64,000 nucleotides of DNA. It comes from a bacterium. Lineage in GTDB: Bacteria > Actinomycetota > Acidimicrobiia > Spongiisociales > UBA5794. The notes beneath the pieces are model-generated. The model was not told where the DNA came from, did not search any database, and was given only the letters and a program-made list of their open reading frames with translations. The position numbers were made by a program, and so were the translations under genes. Below are positions 51,627-61,205 of the stretch, one piece after another (the stretch's first letter is position 1; each line of letters begins with the position of its first letter). The stretch spans positions 84,941-148,940 of the forward strand of contig JAAETI010000486.1 of the NCBI GenBank assembly GCA_024228555.1, given 5' to 3'.

Positions 51627-54600
51627 ATGAACTCTCCCACCCGGCTTGTTGCCGTTCTTCTTGTGTTGGCGTTTGTCGCTGCTGCCTGCGTCTCGTCGAC
51701 TGACGAGACGACCACGACTGTCACGACGACAGCGGCTCCGGCTCCAACCACCACCACAACTGAACCTCCCGGTGACCAGTTGTACCTGGTGCTGATGTGG
51801 CATCAGCACCAGCCGTTGTATCCCAAGGACGAGGCGGGCGTGGTGAGCAGACCGTGGACTCGGGTCCATGCCACCAAGGACTACTACGACATGGCTGCCC
51901 TGGTTGCCGACTACCCAGATCTTCACGTCACCTTCAATCTGACGCCGGTGTTGATGCGCCAGATCGAGGAGCTCAACAACGGCACGCGGGATATCTACTG
52001 GGTGATGACGGAGATCGCGGCCGACGCACTGACTGACGACGAGAGAACGTTCATCCTGGATCGTTTCTTCGACACCAACGGCGGGATTGTCGCCCGTTTC
52101 CCCAGGTATCAGGAGCTGATCGACAAGCGCGATCGTCCCAACAGCTTCACGACCAGCGAGATCCGTGACCTTCAGGTGCTCTTCAACCTGGCGTGGACCG
52201 ATCCGTCGTTCCTGACGGTCGAACCGCTGGCGAGTCTTGTGGACAAGGGTCGAAACTTCTCCGAGGAGGACAAGGCGACCGTCCTTGCCGAGCACGAACG
52301 GATTATCTCGGGTGTCCTGCCTTTGCACGCCGAACTGTGGGAGTCGGGCCAGATTGAAGTGACCACAACACCTCTGGCACATCCGATCTTGCCGCTGATC
52401 GCAGATACGTCGTTGGCCACTGTTGGTGACCCGACCGCGGTGCTGCCGGTCAATCGCTTCCGTCAGCTGCCCGACGCGGTGGACCACGTGGTCTTCGGGC
52501 TTGACGAAGCCGAGCGTCTCCTTGGGCGGCGCCCCGCCGGCATGTGGCCGGGCGAGGGATCGGTGGCGCAATTGGTGATGCCGGTGTTCGCCTCGAGCGG
52601 TGTGGAGTGGGTGGCGACCGGTGAAGATGTGCTGGCCAAGACCCTCGATATCGGCAGCTTCACGAGGGATTCCAACGATCTTGTCGACCAAGCCGACATC
52701 TTGTACTCACCGTACGAGGCCCAGACTACGGGAGGAGGCGTCGGGATGTTCTTCCGCGACGTTGTTCTCTCCGACCGAATCGGATTTGAGTATTCGGGCA
52801 GTGCCCCCAACGCAGCTGCCGACGACTTCATGGCGCGCCTGGGCGATATCAACGCCGCGCTTGACGCTGCCGAGGTCGAAGGGCCGAAGGTGGTCACAGT
52901 GATAGTTGACGGTGAGAACGCGTGGGAACACTACGAGAACGACGGTATCGATTTTCTGAATGCGCTTTATACCCAGCTAGCGAATTCGGACTTCGTTGAG
53001 ACCATCACTCCTGGCGAACTGCTCGCCACATTCCCCGACGCACCGGAGCCGCTACCTGATGTGTTTCCGGCATCCTGGTTCCAGCCGAACTTCGCAACGT
53101 GGATCGGTGAAGAGGAAGAGGCTCGAGCTTGGGACTACTTGTATCGAACCAGAGCCGACTTCGGGGTGGCACAGCGGAGCGGAGAATACGAGGAGGCAGC
53201 AATAGCCGTCGCATACCAGACGATGCTGTTTGCGGAGGGATCGGACTGGTTCTGGTGGTACGGCTCCGATCAGGAATCCGGTGACGATGGCTACTTCGAT
53301 CGTGCTTTCCGCGAGTTGCTTGGCCAGGTGTACGACGGTCTCGGAGTCGACCGTCCCGCATTCGTCTCCATCCCCATAACTCCGAGCCCAACCGTTGAAC
53401 CGGATCGTGAGCTCACAGAATTGACATCAATCGAAATCGACAATGACCTCACCAGCGGGGACTGGGAAAAGGGCGGTAGGTACGAGTTCACCGGGGGAGA
53501 CCTCGTCGAGTCGATCGACTACGTCTTCGACAAAGAGTTCTTGTATCTACGTGTCCTCTTCGAGCGTGAGGTGCTCGGCGAAGACAATCTCAGTCTTGAC
53601 TTGTACCTGGACGTCCCCAACGCCAGTCGCGAGTACGGGCTCAGCGATGGAGGATCGGTCCTCGGCTTCCAGGGGACCCATAGGTTGAGTTGGACGGGGC
53701 GTGATCCCGTCTCGCTCGTCGGTCCGGTTGTCCATAGCGGCCGCGACGAGGATCAGAGCGTCGAGACGCGAGCCGGGTTCGATGGTTCTGGGATCGAGTT
53801 TGCAGTTCCCATCGAGTCCCTACCTCCGATCGAGACCGGAGACCGAATTGCGTTCCGCGTCATCGAGACCAGCGGTGGTCCCGATGGGGCAGTTCTTCCT
53901 TCACCGGGTCCGGGATACATCCAGGTGCCCGAGATATCAAATGTCGAGCCTGTCTTTGAGGTCGCAGACGTTGTTGGCGACGATCACGGACCGGGAACCT
54001 ACAGCTATCCAATGGATGGGGTCTTTGGTGCTGGTTCGTACGATCTGACCAACTTCAGCGTCGGGGTCTCTGGTGAGAACGCGGTGTTCAGTTTTGACGT
54101 TGGCGCCGCAATCGGTAACCCCTGGGGCAGCCCTGTTGGCTACGCGATTCAGACGTTTGATCTGTACATCGACACCGATCCCGGTGCCGGTACCGGCGCC
54201 CGGCTGCTGCTGCCCGGCCGCAACGCGGCTCTGGAGGACGGGAACGGTTGGGAGTACGGCCTAACCCTCGAAGGATGGTTCCCCGCTCTCTACCTCGCAG
54301 ATGCGGATGGCGCCACGGAAGAGACGGAGCCGACATTCAAGGTGATCGCCGACGCCGATGGCAGAGTTACCGCCCGGATCCCGCTCGAGCTCCTGGGCAA
54401 CGGGGAGCCATCGGCTTGGGGTTATGCCGTCGTGCTGATGTCTCAAGAGGGCTTCCCCTCATCAGGAGTGCGTCGGGTGAGGGATATTGGCCCTGTGGCC
54501 GAGCAATGGCAAGGTGGGGGAGCGCCCGACGATGTCAATCACACCCGCATCTACGACCTGCTGTACCCCGAAGAAGGGATCCAGGAGGAGCTCCTCAGCG

Positions 54601-54677
54601 ACTATAAGTCTGTGACGTCACTCGACGGTCTCGGCCCCGATGACTATCCGCAGGTCCCGCTGGTTGCCGGGGAGTAG
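51627..54677 (+). CDS. Secreted GH57 glycoside hydrolase lipoprotein
   Basis: A 1016-residue exported enzyme, probably an amylase/pullulanase-type α-glucanase. The signal peptide ends in AAAC with lipid-anchored Cys21, then a Thr/Pro-rich linker. The GH57 barrel begins [13 protein letters not shown]. The catalytic Glu lies in [11 protein letters not shown] and a conserved acid in [12 protein letters not shown]. From ~residue 600 there are two β-sandwich domains: one with [13 protein letters not shown], and a second with [15 protein letters not shown] and [17 protein letters not shown], resembling glucodextranase C-terminal/DOMON carbohydrate-binding folds. It would digest extracellular α-glucans at the cell surface. 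Confidence 0.88.
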   Translation: MNSPTRLVAVLLVLAFVAAACVSSTDETTTTVTTTAAPAPTTTTTEPPGDQLYLVLMWHQHQPLYPKDEAGVVSRPWTRVHATKDYYDMAALVADYPDLHVTFNLTPVLMRQIEELNNGTRDIYWVMTEIAADALTDDERTFILDRFFDTNGGIVARFPRYQELIDKRDRPNSFTTSEIRDLQVLFNLAWTDPSFLTVEPLASLVDKGRNFSEEDKATVLAEHERIISGVLPLHAELWESGQIEVTTTPLAHPILPLIADTSLATVGDPTAVLPVNRFRQLPDAVDHVVFGLDEAERLLGRRPAGMWPGEGSVAQLVMPVFASSGVEWVATGEDVLAKTLDIGSFTRDSNDLVDQADILYSPYEAQTTGGGVGMFFRDVVLSDRIGFEYSGSAPNAAADDFMARLGDINAALDAAEVEGPKVVTVIVDGENAWEHYENDGIDFLNALYTQLANSDFVETITPGELLATFPDAPEPLPDVFPASWFQPNFATWIGEEEEARAWDYLYRTRADFGVAQRSGEYEEAAIAVAYQTMLFAEGSDWFWWYGSDQESGDDGYFDRAFRELLGQVYDGLGVDRPAFVSIPITPSPTVEPDRELTELTSIEIDNDLTSGDWEKGGRYEFTGGDLVESIDYVFDKEFLYLRVLFEREVLGEDNLSLDLYLDVPNASREYGLSDGGSVLGFQGTHRLSWTGRDPVSLVGPVVHSGRDEDQSVETRAGFDGSGIEFAVPIESLPPIETGDRIAFRVIETSGGPDGAVLPSPGPGYIQVPEISNVEPVFEVADVVGDDHGPGTYSYPMDGVFGAGSYDLTNFSVGVSGENAVFSFDVGAAIGNPWGSPVGYAIQTFDLYIDTDPGAGTGARLLLPGRNAALEDGNGWEYGLTLEGWFPALYLADADGATEETEPTFKVIADADGRVTARIPLELLGNGEPSAWGYAVVLMSQEGFPSSGVRRVRDIGPVAEQWQGGGAPDDVNHTRIYDLLYPEEGIQEELLSDYKSVTSLDGLGPDDYPQVPLVAGE

Positions 54678-54697
54678 ACCCACCCCGCAAGGCTGAC

Positions 54698-54739
54698 TTT
54701 GGCGATAGCCAAAGATCCAAGAAACTCGCCAAGCGAGTT
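54698..54739. terminator. Two hairpins between GH57 and polyprenyl synthase genes
   Basis: TTTGGC-GATA-GCCAAA (54698-54713) and AACTCGC-CAA-GCGAGTT (54723-54739) lie between the two converging stops. The second ends five bases before the reverse gene's stop and carries the same GAGTT/AACTC arms as other palindromes in the window. They probably serve as bidirectional terminators. Confidence 0.6.
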
Positions 54740-54743
54740 CCCG

Positions 54744-55742
54744 TTAGCGTTGGCTACGGGCGACTTCGACGCGGTCGAGTAGGTAGCGATCGAGGTTGCG
54801 GATGATGGGAGTTAGATCTGTCTCGGGAATCCGTGCAGCTGCCTTCTCCGAAGCTCGCATCCGATCCGTTGCCTCGTCGAGAACCCGCTCGACATAGCCA
54901 CCTTCGGTGACCAGCTGGATGACCCGGTTGATCGCGTGCTGCTCGTAGGGTGCTTGCCCCTCGAGAAGTTCTCTTATTTCCGGCCCTGCGGGACCATCGG
55001 CGGCATAGAGCAGAGGTAGGGTGAATGTGCCCTCACCGATGTCGCTCCCTGCAGGCTTGCCGAGCCAAGCTTCGTCGGCAACCAGGTCGAGTACATCGTC
55101 GGCGAGTTGGAAGACCAGACCCATTTCCCAAGCCCAGTCGCTTATTGCATCGATGGTGTGTTGATCGGCGCCACCGGTCATCGCACCGAGACGCGCCGAA
55201 GTACGGATCAAGCTGGCTGTCTTCCCCCCGATCACGGAGTAGTACTCGTCGGGTCCGTGGTCGAGGTCGTTGTCGAGCTGCAGCTCACGGACCTGGCCCT
55301 CACACAGCGTTGCGTAGGTCCGGGCGATGAGGGCGACGGCCTCGGTTCCCAGAGGTGCGGCGACCTCTGAGGCCCGAGCCAGCAGGAAGTCACCGGCCAG
55401 GATGGCAACAGTGTTCGTCCAGTTTTCGTTGACGGAGACCTCGCCACGACGGGTATCGGCTTCGTCAATCACATCGTCGTGATATAGCGATCCGAGGTGG
55501 ACGAGTTCCACTGCGACCCCGGCTTCGACTGGTCCGCCGTCATCGTTACCGCCGAGCTCGGCTGCGACCTGCGCCAGCAGCGGCCGGTAGCGCTTGCCGC
55601 CGGCGGCAAGACCGTGTTGTGCGATCTCGGTCAGAAACTGATCATCCGAGGCGGTGACTTCGCACAAGCGGCGCTCGACTTCGACCATCCGGCGCCAGAC
55701 ACGATCGATGGGAACTAATTCATGAAGAATGGGGCTGTCCAT
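54744..55742 (-). CDS. Polyprenyl (E-type) diphosphate synthase
   Basis: A 332-residue all-trans prenyltransferase that elongates FPP/GGPP-type chains, probably for the menaquinone side chain. The first Asp-rich motif is LYHDDVIDEADTRRG and the second is FQLADDVLDLV; GGKRYRPLL and GGKTASL are the Lys-bearing substrate motifs. The frame extends upstream only to a TTG; the ATG used gives MDSPILHELVPIDRV, a normal beginning. Final product length cannot be read reliably. Confidence 0.88.
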   Translation of the reverse strand: MDSPILHELVPIDRVWRRMVEVERRLCEVTASDDQFLTEIAQHGLAAGGKRYRPLLAQVAAELGGNDDGGPVEAGVAVELVHLGSLYHDDVIDEADTRRGEVSVNENWTNTVAILAGDFLLARASEVAAPLGTEAVALIARTYATLCEGQVRELQLDNDLDHGPDEYYSVIGGKTASLIRTSARLGAMTGGADQHTIDAISDWAWEMGLVFQLADDVLDLVADEAWLGKPAGSDIGEGTFTLPLLYAADGPAGPEIRELLEGQAPYEQHAINRVIQLVTEGGYVERVLDEATDRMRASEKAAARIPETDLTPIIRNLDRYLLDRVEVARSQR

Positions 55743-56048
55743 GTGGGGCGCGATGGTAGTCCACCATGCGATCACGTCTCCCAGTGCGGTTTCATACGGA
55801 TCCAAGCCGCCGCCGAATACCAAATGAGGCAGCAGATTGCGGAAAGGTCGCGAATCAAAGATTGCGAACTCGTCACGAATGTCAGTCTTCGGGATTACGA
55901 TCCACTCTCAAGTTGTTTCGCTAATGACAATCGAGCAGTGGCCGATGAAAGAAATGTCGGTGACTGCGACGGCCGGAAGCTACTTTTCCGCCGTAGCTAT
56001 ACTCCGCGGGCGCCGGGAAAACATGGCGCCGAAGTTTTGAGGTGAAGA
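55743..56048. promoter_or_regulatory. Divergent region upstream of clpC
   Basis: A 306-base gap between the divergent prenyl synthase and clpC starts. TATACT at 55998-56003 is a fair -10 box for clpC; no convincing -35 lies at the right distance. A CtsR-type heptad repeat or a HrcA CIRCE element was looked for by eye and not seen. AGGTGAAGAG just before the GTG supplies the ribosome site. Nothing else is recognisable in the gap. Confidence 0.4.
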
Positions 56049-58559
56049 GTGTTTGAACGGTTCACCGACCGGGCCAGGCGAGTTGTTGTACTCGCCCAAG
56101 AAGAAGCCCGGCTGCTTAACCATAATTACATAGGGACCGAGCACATTCTGCTCGGGTTGATCCACGAGGGCGAGGGCGTAGCTGCTCGCGGGCTCGAAAG
56201 CATGGGGATCAGCCTCGAGTCGGTTCGGTCACAGGTCGTCGAGATTATTGGGCAGGGCTCACAGGCCCCCAGTGGTCATATTCCTTTTACGCCACGGGCG
56301 AAGAAGGTGCTCGAGCTCTCGCTGCGCGAAGCGCTGCAGCTTGGTCACAACTACATCGGTACAGAGCACATCCTGCTCGGTCTGATCCGTGAGGGCGAGG
56401 GTGTCGCAGCCCAGGTGCTGCAAAAGCTCGGCGCCGAGCTGCACAAGGTTCGTCAGACCGTCATCCAGCTGCTGTCGGGTGTCCAGGGTGAGGAAAGCTC
56501 TTCGCAGAGCGCCCATCCCGGCGGATCCGGTCGTGGTAAGAGCAGTGAGAGCTCGCCTGGTGGCTCAACGGTTCTCGATCAGTTTGGGCGAAACCTCACC
56601 CAGCAGGCCCGCGATCACAAGCTCGACCCGGTCATCGGCCGCTCCGACGAGATTCAGCGTGTGATGCAGGTGCTGTCACGTCGCACCAAGAATAACCCCG
56701 TGCTCATCGGAGAGCCGGGTGTGGGTAAGACCGCCATCGTTGAGGGCCTGGCCCAGCGAATCGTTGCCAACGAGGTCCCCGACACTCTCACCAATCGCCA
56801 GCTGTACACGTTGGATCTCGGCGCTCTGGTCGCCGGTTCTCGGTACCGCGGCGACTTTGAAGAGCGTCTCAAGAAGGTTCTGAAGGAAATCCGCACCCGT
56901 GGCGACATCATCCTGTTCATCGATGAGATCCATACTCTCGTTGGAGCTGGTGCTGCGGAAGGTGCCATTGATGCCGCCAGCATCCTCAAGCCCATGTTGG
57001 CTCGTGGTGAGCTGCAGACCGTCGGTGCGACCACTCTCGAGGAGTATCGCAAGTATCTGGAGAAGGACTCCGCTTTGGAACGCCGATTCCAGCCGATCCA
57101 GGTTGAAGAGCCATCGGTTGCGGACACAATCCGTATTCTCGAGGGTTTGCGGCCCAGCTACGAAGAACATCATCGGGTCCGTTTTACCGATCAATCACTG
57201 GTCAACGCGGCCAATCTCGCCGATCGCTACATCGCTGATCGCTTCCTGCCGGACAAGGCCATCGACCTCATCGACGAGGCCGGGAGCCGGATGCGGTTGC
57301 GTCGCGGTCATCTGCCCACCGATGTGCAAGAGATCGACGACGAGATCACCAAGATTCGATCGGACAAGCGTGATGCAGTGCGTGCACAGCAATACGAACG
57401 CGCTGCCCAGCTTCGTGACAAAGAGCGTGGTTTGATTACCGACCGTACCGAGAAGGAAACCGAGGCCGTCGCCGCCGGTGCCGATTACACATCGGTTATC
57501 GACGACGAGGAGATCGCACAGGTTCTTGCACAGTGGACGGGCATTCCGGTGCATCGTCTGACTGAAGAGGAGACGTCACGTCTGCTCAGTATGGAAGACG
57601 AGCTACACAAGCGGATTGTCGGCCAGGCCGGAGCGATCGAAGCAGTGTCCCGCGCTATCCGCAGGACCCGGGCCGGTCTCAAGGACCCGAAACGTCCCGC
57701 CGGTTCGTTCATCTTCCTGGGCCCATCCGGCGTCGGTAAGACTGAGTCCGCCAAAGCGCTCGCCGAGTTCCTGTTTGGTGATGAGGATTCGCTTATTCAG
57801 ATCGACATGTCTGAGTACATGGAAAAGCATGCGGTCAGCCGACTCGTTGGCTCGCCCCCTGGCTACGTCGGATACGACGAGGGCGGTCAGCTGACGGAGG
57901 CAGTGCGGCGCAAGCCGTTCTCGGTGGTCCTGTTCGATGAGATCGAAAAGGCCCATCCAGATGTCTTCAACATCCTGTTGCAGATCCTCGAGGACGGGCG
58001 GCTCACCGACTCGCAGGGACGTTCTGTCGACTTCAAGAACACCGTCATCATCATGACCTCGAATCTGGGTACCGGTGACCTGCGCAAGCAGGCGATCGGA
58101 TTTAGCCCTGGTGGCGACGAGGTCAACTACGAGCAGATGAAGGAAAAGGTCACTGAGGCGCTGAAGGTTCACTTCCGCCCTGAGTTCCTGAACCGCATCG
58201 ACGACGTGATTGTCTTCCATGAGTTGACGATGGACGAGGTCAAGCAGATCGTCGACTTCTTCTTGCGTCGGGTTCGTGACCAGCTTGAATCGCAGGCTCT
58301 TGACTTGGCCCTAACCGAGGATGCCAAGGAGCTGATGGCGAAGAAGGGCTACGACCCGCAGCTGGGTGCCAGACCGCTGCGTCGGGCTATCCAACGTATG
58401 CTCGAAGACCCTCTTTCGGAGAAGGTGCTCTACAAGGAGTTCCCCGCAGGGGCCACTATCCTGGTCGATGTGGACGAGGAGGACCCCGAGCGTCTCTCGT
58501 TTACATCGGTCGAGACCCCTGATCAGCCGCCTCTCGAAATGGCGGACGAGGTCGAGTAG
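56049..58559 (+). CDS. clpC: ATP-dependent Clp protease ATPase subunit ClpC
   Basis: An 836-residue Hsp100 unfoldase that feeds substrates to ClpP. The N-domain has two Clp_N repeats ([20 protein letters not shown] and [20 protein letters not shown]). D1 has Walker [14 protein letters not shown] and Walker [15 protein letters not shown]. The middle UVR segment is [19 protein letters not shown], and D2 has [12 protein letters not shown]. The C-terminus has the [20 protein letters not shown] block. The start is GTG. No mcsA/mcsB/ctsR genes are nearby, as is normal in actinomycetes. Confidence 0.97.
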   Translation: MFERFTDRARRVVVLAQEEARLLNHNYIGTEHILLGLIHEGEGVAARGLESMGISLESVRSQVVEIIGQGSQAPSGHIPFTPRAKKVLELSLREALQLGHNYIGTEHILLGLIREGEGVAAQVLQKLGAELHKVRQTVIQLLSGVQGEESSSQSAHPGGSGRGKSSESSPGGSTVLDQFGRNLTQQARDHKLDPVIGRSDEIQRVMQVLSRRTKNNPVLIGEPGVGKTAIVEGLAQRIVANEVPDTLTNRQLYTLDLGALVAGSRYRGDFEERLKKVLKEIRTRGDIILFIDEIHTLVGAGAAEGAIDAASILKPMLARGELQTVGATTLEEYRKYLEKDSALERRFQPIQVEEPSVADTIRILEGLRPSYEEHHRVRFTDQSLVNAANLADRYIADRFLPDKAIDLIDEAGSRMRLRRGHLPTDVQEIDDEITKIRSDKRDAVRAQQYERAAQLRDKERGLITDRTEKETEAVAAGADYTSVIDDEEIAQVLAQWTGIPVHRLTEEETSRLLSMEDELHKRIVGQAGAIEAVSRAIRRTRAGLKDPKRPAGSFIFLGPSGVGKTESAKALAEFLFGDEDSLIQIDMSEYMEKHAVSRLVGSPPGYVGYDEGGQLTEAVRRKPFSVVLFDEIEKAHPDVFNILLQILEDGRLTDSQGRSVDFKNTVIIMTSNLGTGDLRKQAIGFSPGGDEVNYEQMKEKVTEALKVHFRPEFLNRIDDVIVFHELTMDEVKQIVDFFLRRVRDQLESQALDLALTEDAKELMAKKGYDPQLGARPLRRAIQRMLEDPLSEKVLYKEFPAGATILVDVDEEDPERLSFTSVETPDQPPLEMADEVE

Positions 58560-58691
58560 ACCCCGGATCTCGCAACTAGAGCAGTGGTACCAGGTGGTTT
58601 GCCGGTGAACTGTCGCTACCCCGACAATGTCGGACTGTGGTCAGTTCTCGATGGTTCGAAGTCATAGTCAGACTTTGAAAGTGGATTCATC

Positions 58692-60128
58692 ATGGGCAAG
58701 ACCAACACGACCTACGACGTACTGGTAGTCGGCGGCGGTCCCGCCGGAGAGAACGCCGCCGACATCGCCGCCCGTGGCGGGCTGCGTGTAGCCGTCATCG
58801 AGCGTGAGCTTGTGGGCGGTGAGTGCTCCTACTGGGCCTGCATGCCTTCCAAAGCGCTGCTGCGACCCGGAGAGGCCCTCGAAGCACTGCACCGGGTACC
58901 TGGAGCCAAAGAAGCCGTGACCGGCTCGATCGACGTTGCGGCGGCCCTGGCCCGTCGTGATGCGATGTCTGCCAACTGGGACGACTCGGGCCAGGTCTCC
59001 TGGCTCGACAGCGTCGGGGTTGATCTCGTGAGGGGTCACGCCCGTCTCACCGGCGAGCGTCTCGTCGAGGTCACCGATGCAGATGGCTTGACCAGCGAAT
59101 ATCGGGCCAGCAAGGCGGTTGTCGTGTCAACGGGGTCGACCGCAGCCTGGCCACCGATCCCTGGTCTCTCCGACATTGCTACCTGGGACAGCCGTGCCGT
59201 TACGACGGCCAAGGAGGTGCCGGGTCGTTTGCTGGTGATCGGTGGCGGTGTTGTTGCCGTCGAAATGGCCCAAGCTTGGAAGTGGCTCGGCGCCGAACAG
59301 GTCACGATCGTCGAGTTGGCCGACCGGCTACTGCCGCGTGAAGAACCGTTTGTCGGGTCCGAACTGAGGGCCGCGTTGGAACGTATGGGGATTGTCGTTC
59401 ACACCGGTGCTGCCACCGACCTCATCGAACGCCAAGCCGCCGACGCCCCCGTTACTGCGACGGTGACACTGGCCGACGGTGAGAGCATCCCCATTGTTGC
59501 CGACGAGGTTCTTGTCGCAACGGGTCGCCGACCGGGTACCAGCGACCTCGGTCTTGAAGCTGTGGGTCTGGAACCCGCCTCCTACATCGACGTCGACGAC
59601 CAGCTACGGGCTACCGGTGTGGAAGGTGGCTGGCTGTATGCGGTGGGCGATGTCAACGGGAGGTCGCTGCTCACCCATACTGGGAAGTATCAGGCCCGGG
59701 TTGCGGGAGCCCATATCGCCGGTCTTGACACGGTTGCCTTTGGAGACCGCAAGGCAACTCCCCGAGTTGTCTTCACCAGCCCGGAGATTGCCGCGGTCGG
59801 GCTGACCGAGACGGCGGCTCGCGACGCGGGGATCGAGGTACACACCGTCAAGTACGACATTGGCCATGTGGCAGCAGCTTCGACGCTGGGGCGCGGGTAT
59901 CGCGGAACCACGAAGCTGGTTGTCGACGCTTCCCGGGATGTGATCGTCGGTGCGACCTTTGTCGGCCCACGGGTTGGCGAGATGTTGCACGCAGCAACGA
60001 TTGCCATCATCGGCGAGGTTCCGCTCGCCAGCCTATGGCATGCGGTCCCGGCCTTTCCGACGCTCAGCGAGGTGTGGCTGCGGCTGCTCGAGCAGTACCG
60101 CGATGACACCGGCCGGGTCTTTCTCTAG
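58692..60128 (+). CDS. Pyridine nucleotide-disulfide oxidoreductase (Lpd-like, not true Lpd)
   Basis: A 478-residue FAD/NAD(P) flavoprotein of the disulfide-reductase superfamily. The FAD loop is VLVVGGGPAGENAA, the NAD loop is LLVIGGGVVAVEMAQAW, and FAD/central motif YAVGDVNGRSLLTH follows. The redox pair is C45-x4-C50 in GECSYWACMPSK, but the C-terminal catalytic His of dihydrolipoamide dehydrogenase (HPTxSE) is Phe here (FPTLSE). It is therefore unlikely to be the pyruvate-dehydrogenase E3. Possible substrates are another low-molecular disulfide or a quinone; unknown. Stands alone between clpC and a convergent gene. Confidence 0.85.
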   Translation: MGKTNTTYDVLVVGGGPAGENAADIAARGGLRVAVIERELVGGECSYWACMPSKALLRPGEALEALHRVPGAKEAVTGSIDVAAALARRDAMSANWDDSGQVSWLDSVGVDLVRGHARLTGERLVEVTDADGLTSEYRASKAVVVSTGSTAAWPPIPGLSDIATWDSRAVTTAKEVPGRLLVIGGGVVAVEMAQAWKWLGAEQVTIVELADRLLPREEPFVGSELRAALERMGIVVHTGAATDLIERQAADAPVTATVTLADGESIPIVADEVLVATGRRPGTSDLGLEAVGLEPASYIDVDDQLRATGVEGGWLYAVGDVNGRSLLTHTGKYQARVAGAHIAGLDTVAFGDRKATPRVVFTSPEIAAVGLTETAARDAGIEVHTVKYDIGHVAAASTLGRGYRGTTKLVVDASRDVIVGATFVGPRVGEMLHAATIAIIGEVPLASLWHAVPAFPTLSEVWLRLLEQYRDDTGRVFL

Positions 60129-60135
60129 GTTCGGT

Positions 60136-60987
60136 CTAGTTGCTGGGGGTGCCCCAGAACTTGACCTCGGCCAAGACGAGTTCCTCAAAGGCCGGCTGAC
60201 CGCCGACCGCCTGTGACGGATAGTTGCTCAGAATCTCGAAAGTCAGTGTTGTGGTTTCAACGCTTGCAATGTCGATTCGTTGCCCGCCACCAGCCAGGTC
60301 CTTCAGCGTGTTTCGGTTCTCGACTCCTGGAAGATCATCAGTGGTGATCTTGTAGCCGTTTATCCGGTAGTTGCGCAGGAAGCGATCCTGATCGGTGATA
60401 TTGAAGACCTCGATGAACCGGATCTGCACCGGCTGAGCAAAGCGGAATTCCAGGACCAACGGCGAGGTGCTCTGGTTGACCTGCCACTCCGTTTCCAGGT
60501 CGCCGTCAATGAGATTGGACTCATCAAAGCCAGCCGACAGCCTGTCGCTGGCCGATACCTGCGTTGGCGTGATCTCGGCAAGCTCGATGATCGTCGAGGT
60601 CGTGGCATCGGCAACGGTTGTCGTTGCGGCGGTGTCATCGCCGCCACGGAAGACGTTGACAATCAGTGCGATGAGGGCGACCACTAGGACAGCAGCGGCG
60701 AGCACGCTGAGGGCACGTCCTCCGGGGGTCGAGCGAACCATCGGCGCCGGAGCGACGGGAAGTGGTTCTTTGGTGAGACGTGCACCGCACTGTTCGCAAT
60801 GGCGGTTGTAGGCAGGGTTGTAGGCGCCACATGAAGGACAGGGAGCCTGCTCAACCGGTGCAGACGCCGTGGTGGATGTCTCTTGCTGCGGTGGTGGCGG
60901 AGGGGGCTCCGTGCCCGCCGGGGGTGGTCCGTCTTCGAGCTCGAACGGCTCGAATAAATCGTCGAATGGGTCCTTGTCTTTCGCCAC
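60136..60987 (-). CDS. Zinc-ribbon membrane protein with extracellular discoidin-like domain
   Basis: A 283-residue protein. Residues 1-45 are acidic and Pro-rich, and a zinc ribbon follows (CPSCGAYNPAYNRHCEQCG). A single membrane helix (ALSVLAAAVLVVALIALIVN) then leads outside to a Thr-rich stalk and a β-sandwich of ~140 residues (SNLIDGDLETEWQV, LEFRFAQPVQIRFIEVFN, RINGYKITTDD). That last pattern is that of F5/8 type C or 'NADase-type glycan-binding' domains. It may link an extracellular glycan to cytosolic signalling. Convergent with the flavoprotein gene. Confidence 0.75.
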   Translation of the reverse strand: MAKDKDPFDDLFEPFELEDGPPPAGTEPPPPPPQQETSTTASAPVEQAPCPSCGAYNPAYNRHCEQCGARLTKEPLPVAPAPMVRSTPGGRALSVLAAAVLVVALIALIVNVFRGGDDTAATTTVADATTSTIIELAEITPTQVSASDRLSAGFDESNLIDGDLETEWQVNQSTSPLVLEFRFAQPVQIRFIEVFNITDQDRFLRNYRINGYKITTDDLPGVENRNTLKDLAGGGQRIDIASVETTTLTFEILSNYPSQAVGGQPAFEELVLAEVKFWGTPSN

Positions 60988-61031
60988 GTCTCGTCTCCGT
61001 CAGTCGGTCCGCCCGGGCTATTGTGCCACGG

Positions 61032-61163
61032 ATGGTTGTGATTAGTGCGATACGTGAGACTGAAGCTTGGTCAGGCACCAGCATTGTGCTCGGAATTGTC
61101 CTGCTCGTTGTTGCTGTAGGGATCCTGATCTGGCAGGTGCGCCGCTTTCTGCAGGGGCCTTAG
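61032..61163 (+). CDS. 43-aa single-span membrane peptide
   Basis: A short reading frame, ATG to TAG, encoding a polar start (VISAIRETEAWSG), a hydrophobic helix (IVLGIVLLVVAVGILIWQV) and a basic end (RRFLQGP), i.e. a plausible small membrane protein 42 bases upstream of radA. The ribosome site is weak (CCACGG), so it may not be expressed. Confidence 0.4.
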   Translation: MVVISAIRETEAWSGTSIVLGIVLLVVAVGILIWQVRRFLQGP

Positions 61164-61205
61164 CGATGCGCAGAATCTGTCGGCGTCATTCCATAGGCTG
61201 AGCCC

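Noticed and set aside
51561..52691. 376-codon reverse frame over the GH57 gene start
   Set aside because: Overlaps the signal peptide and catalytic barrel of a clear gene; no ribosome site.
58692..60128. Annotation as dihydrolipoamide dehydrogenase (lpdA)
   Set aside because: The catalytic His is replaced by Phe and the redox loop (CSYWAC) differs from the Lpd form.
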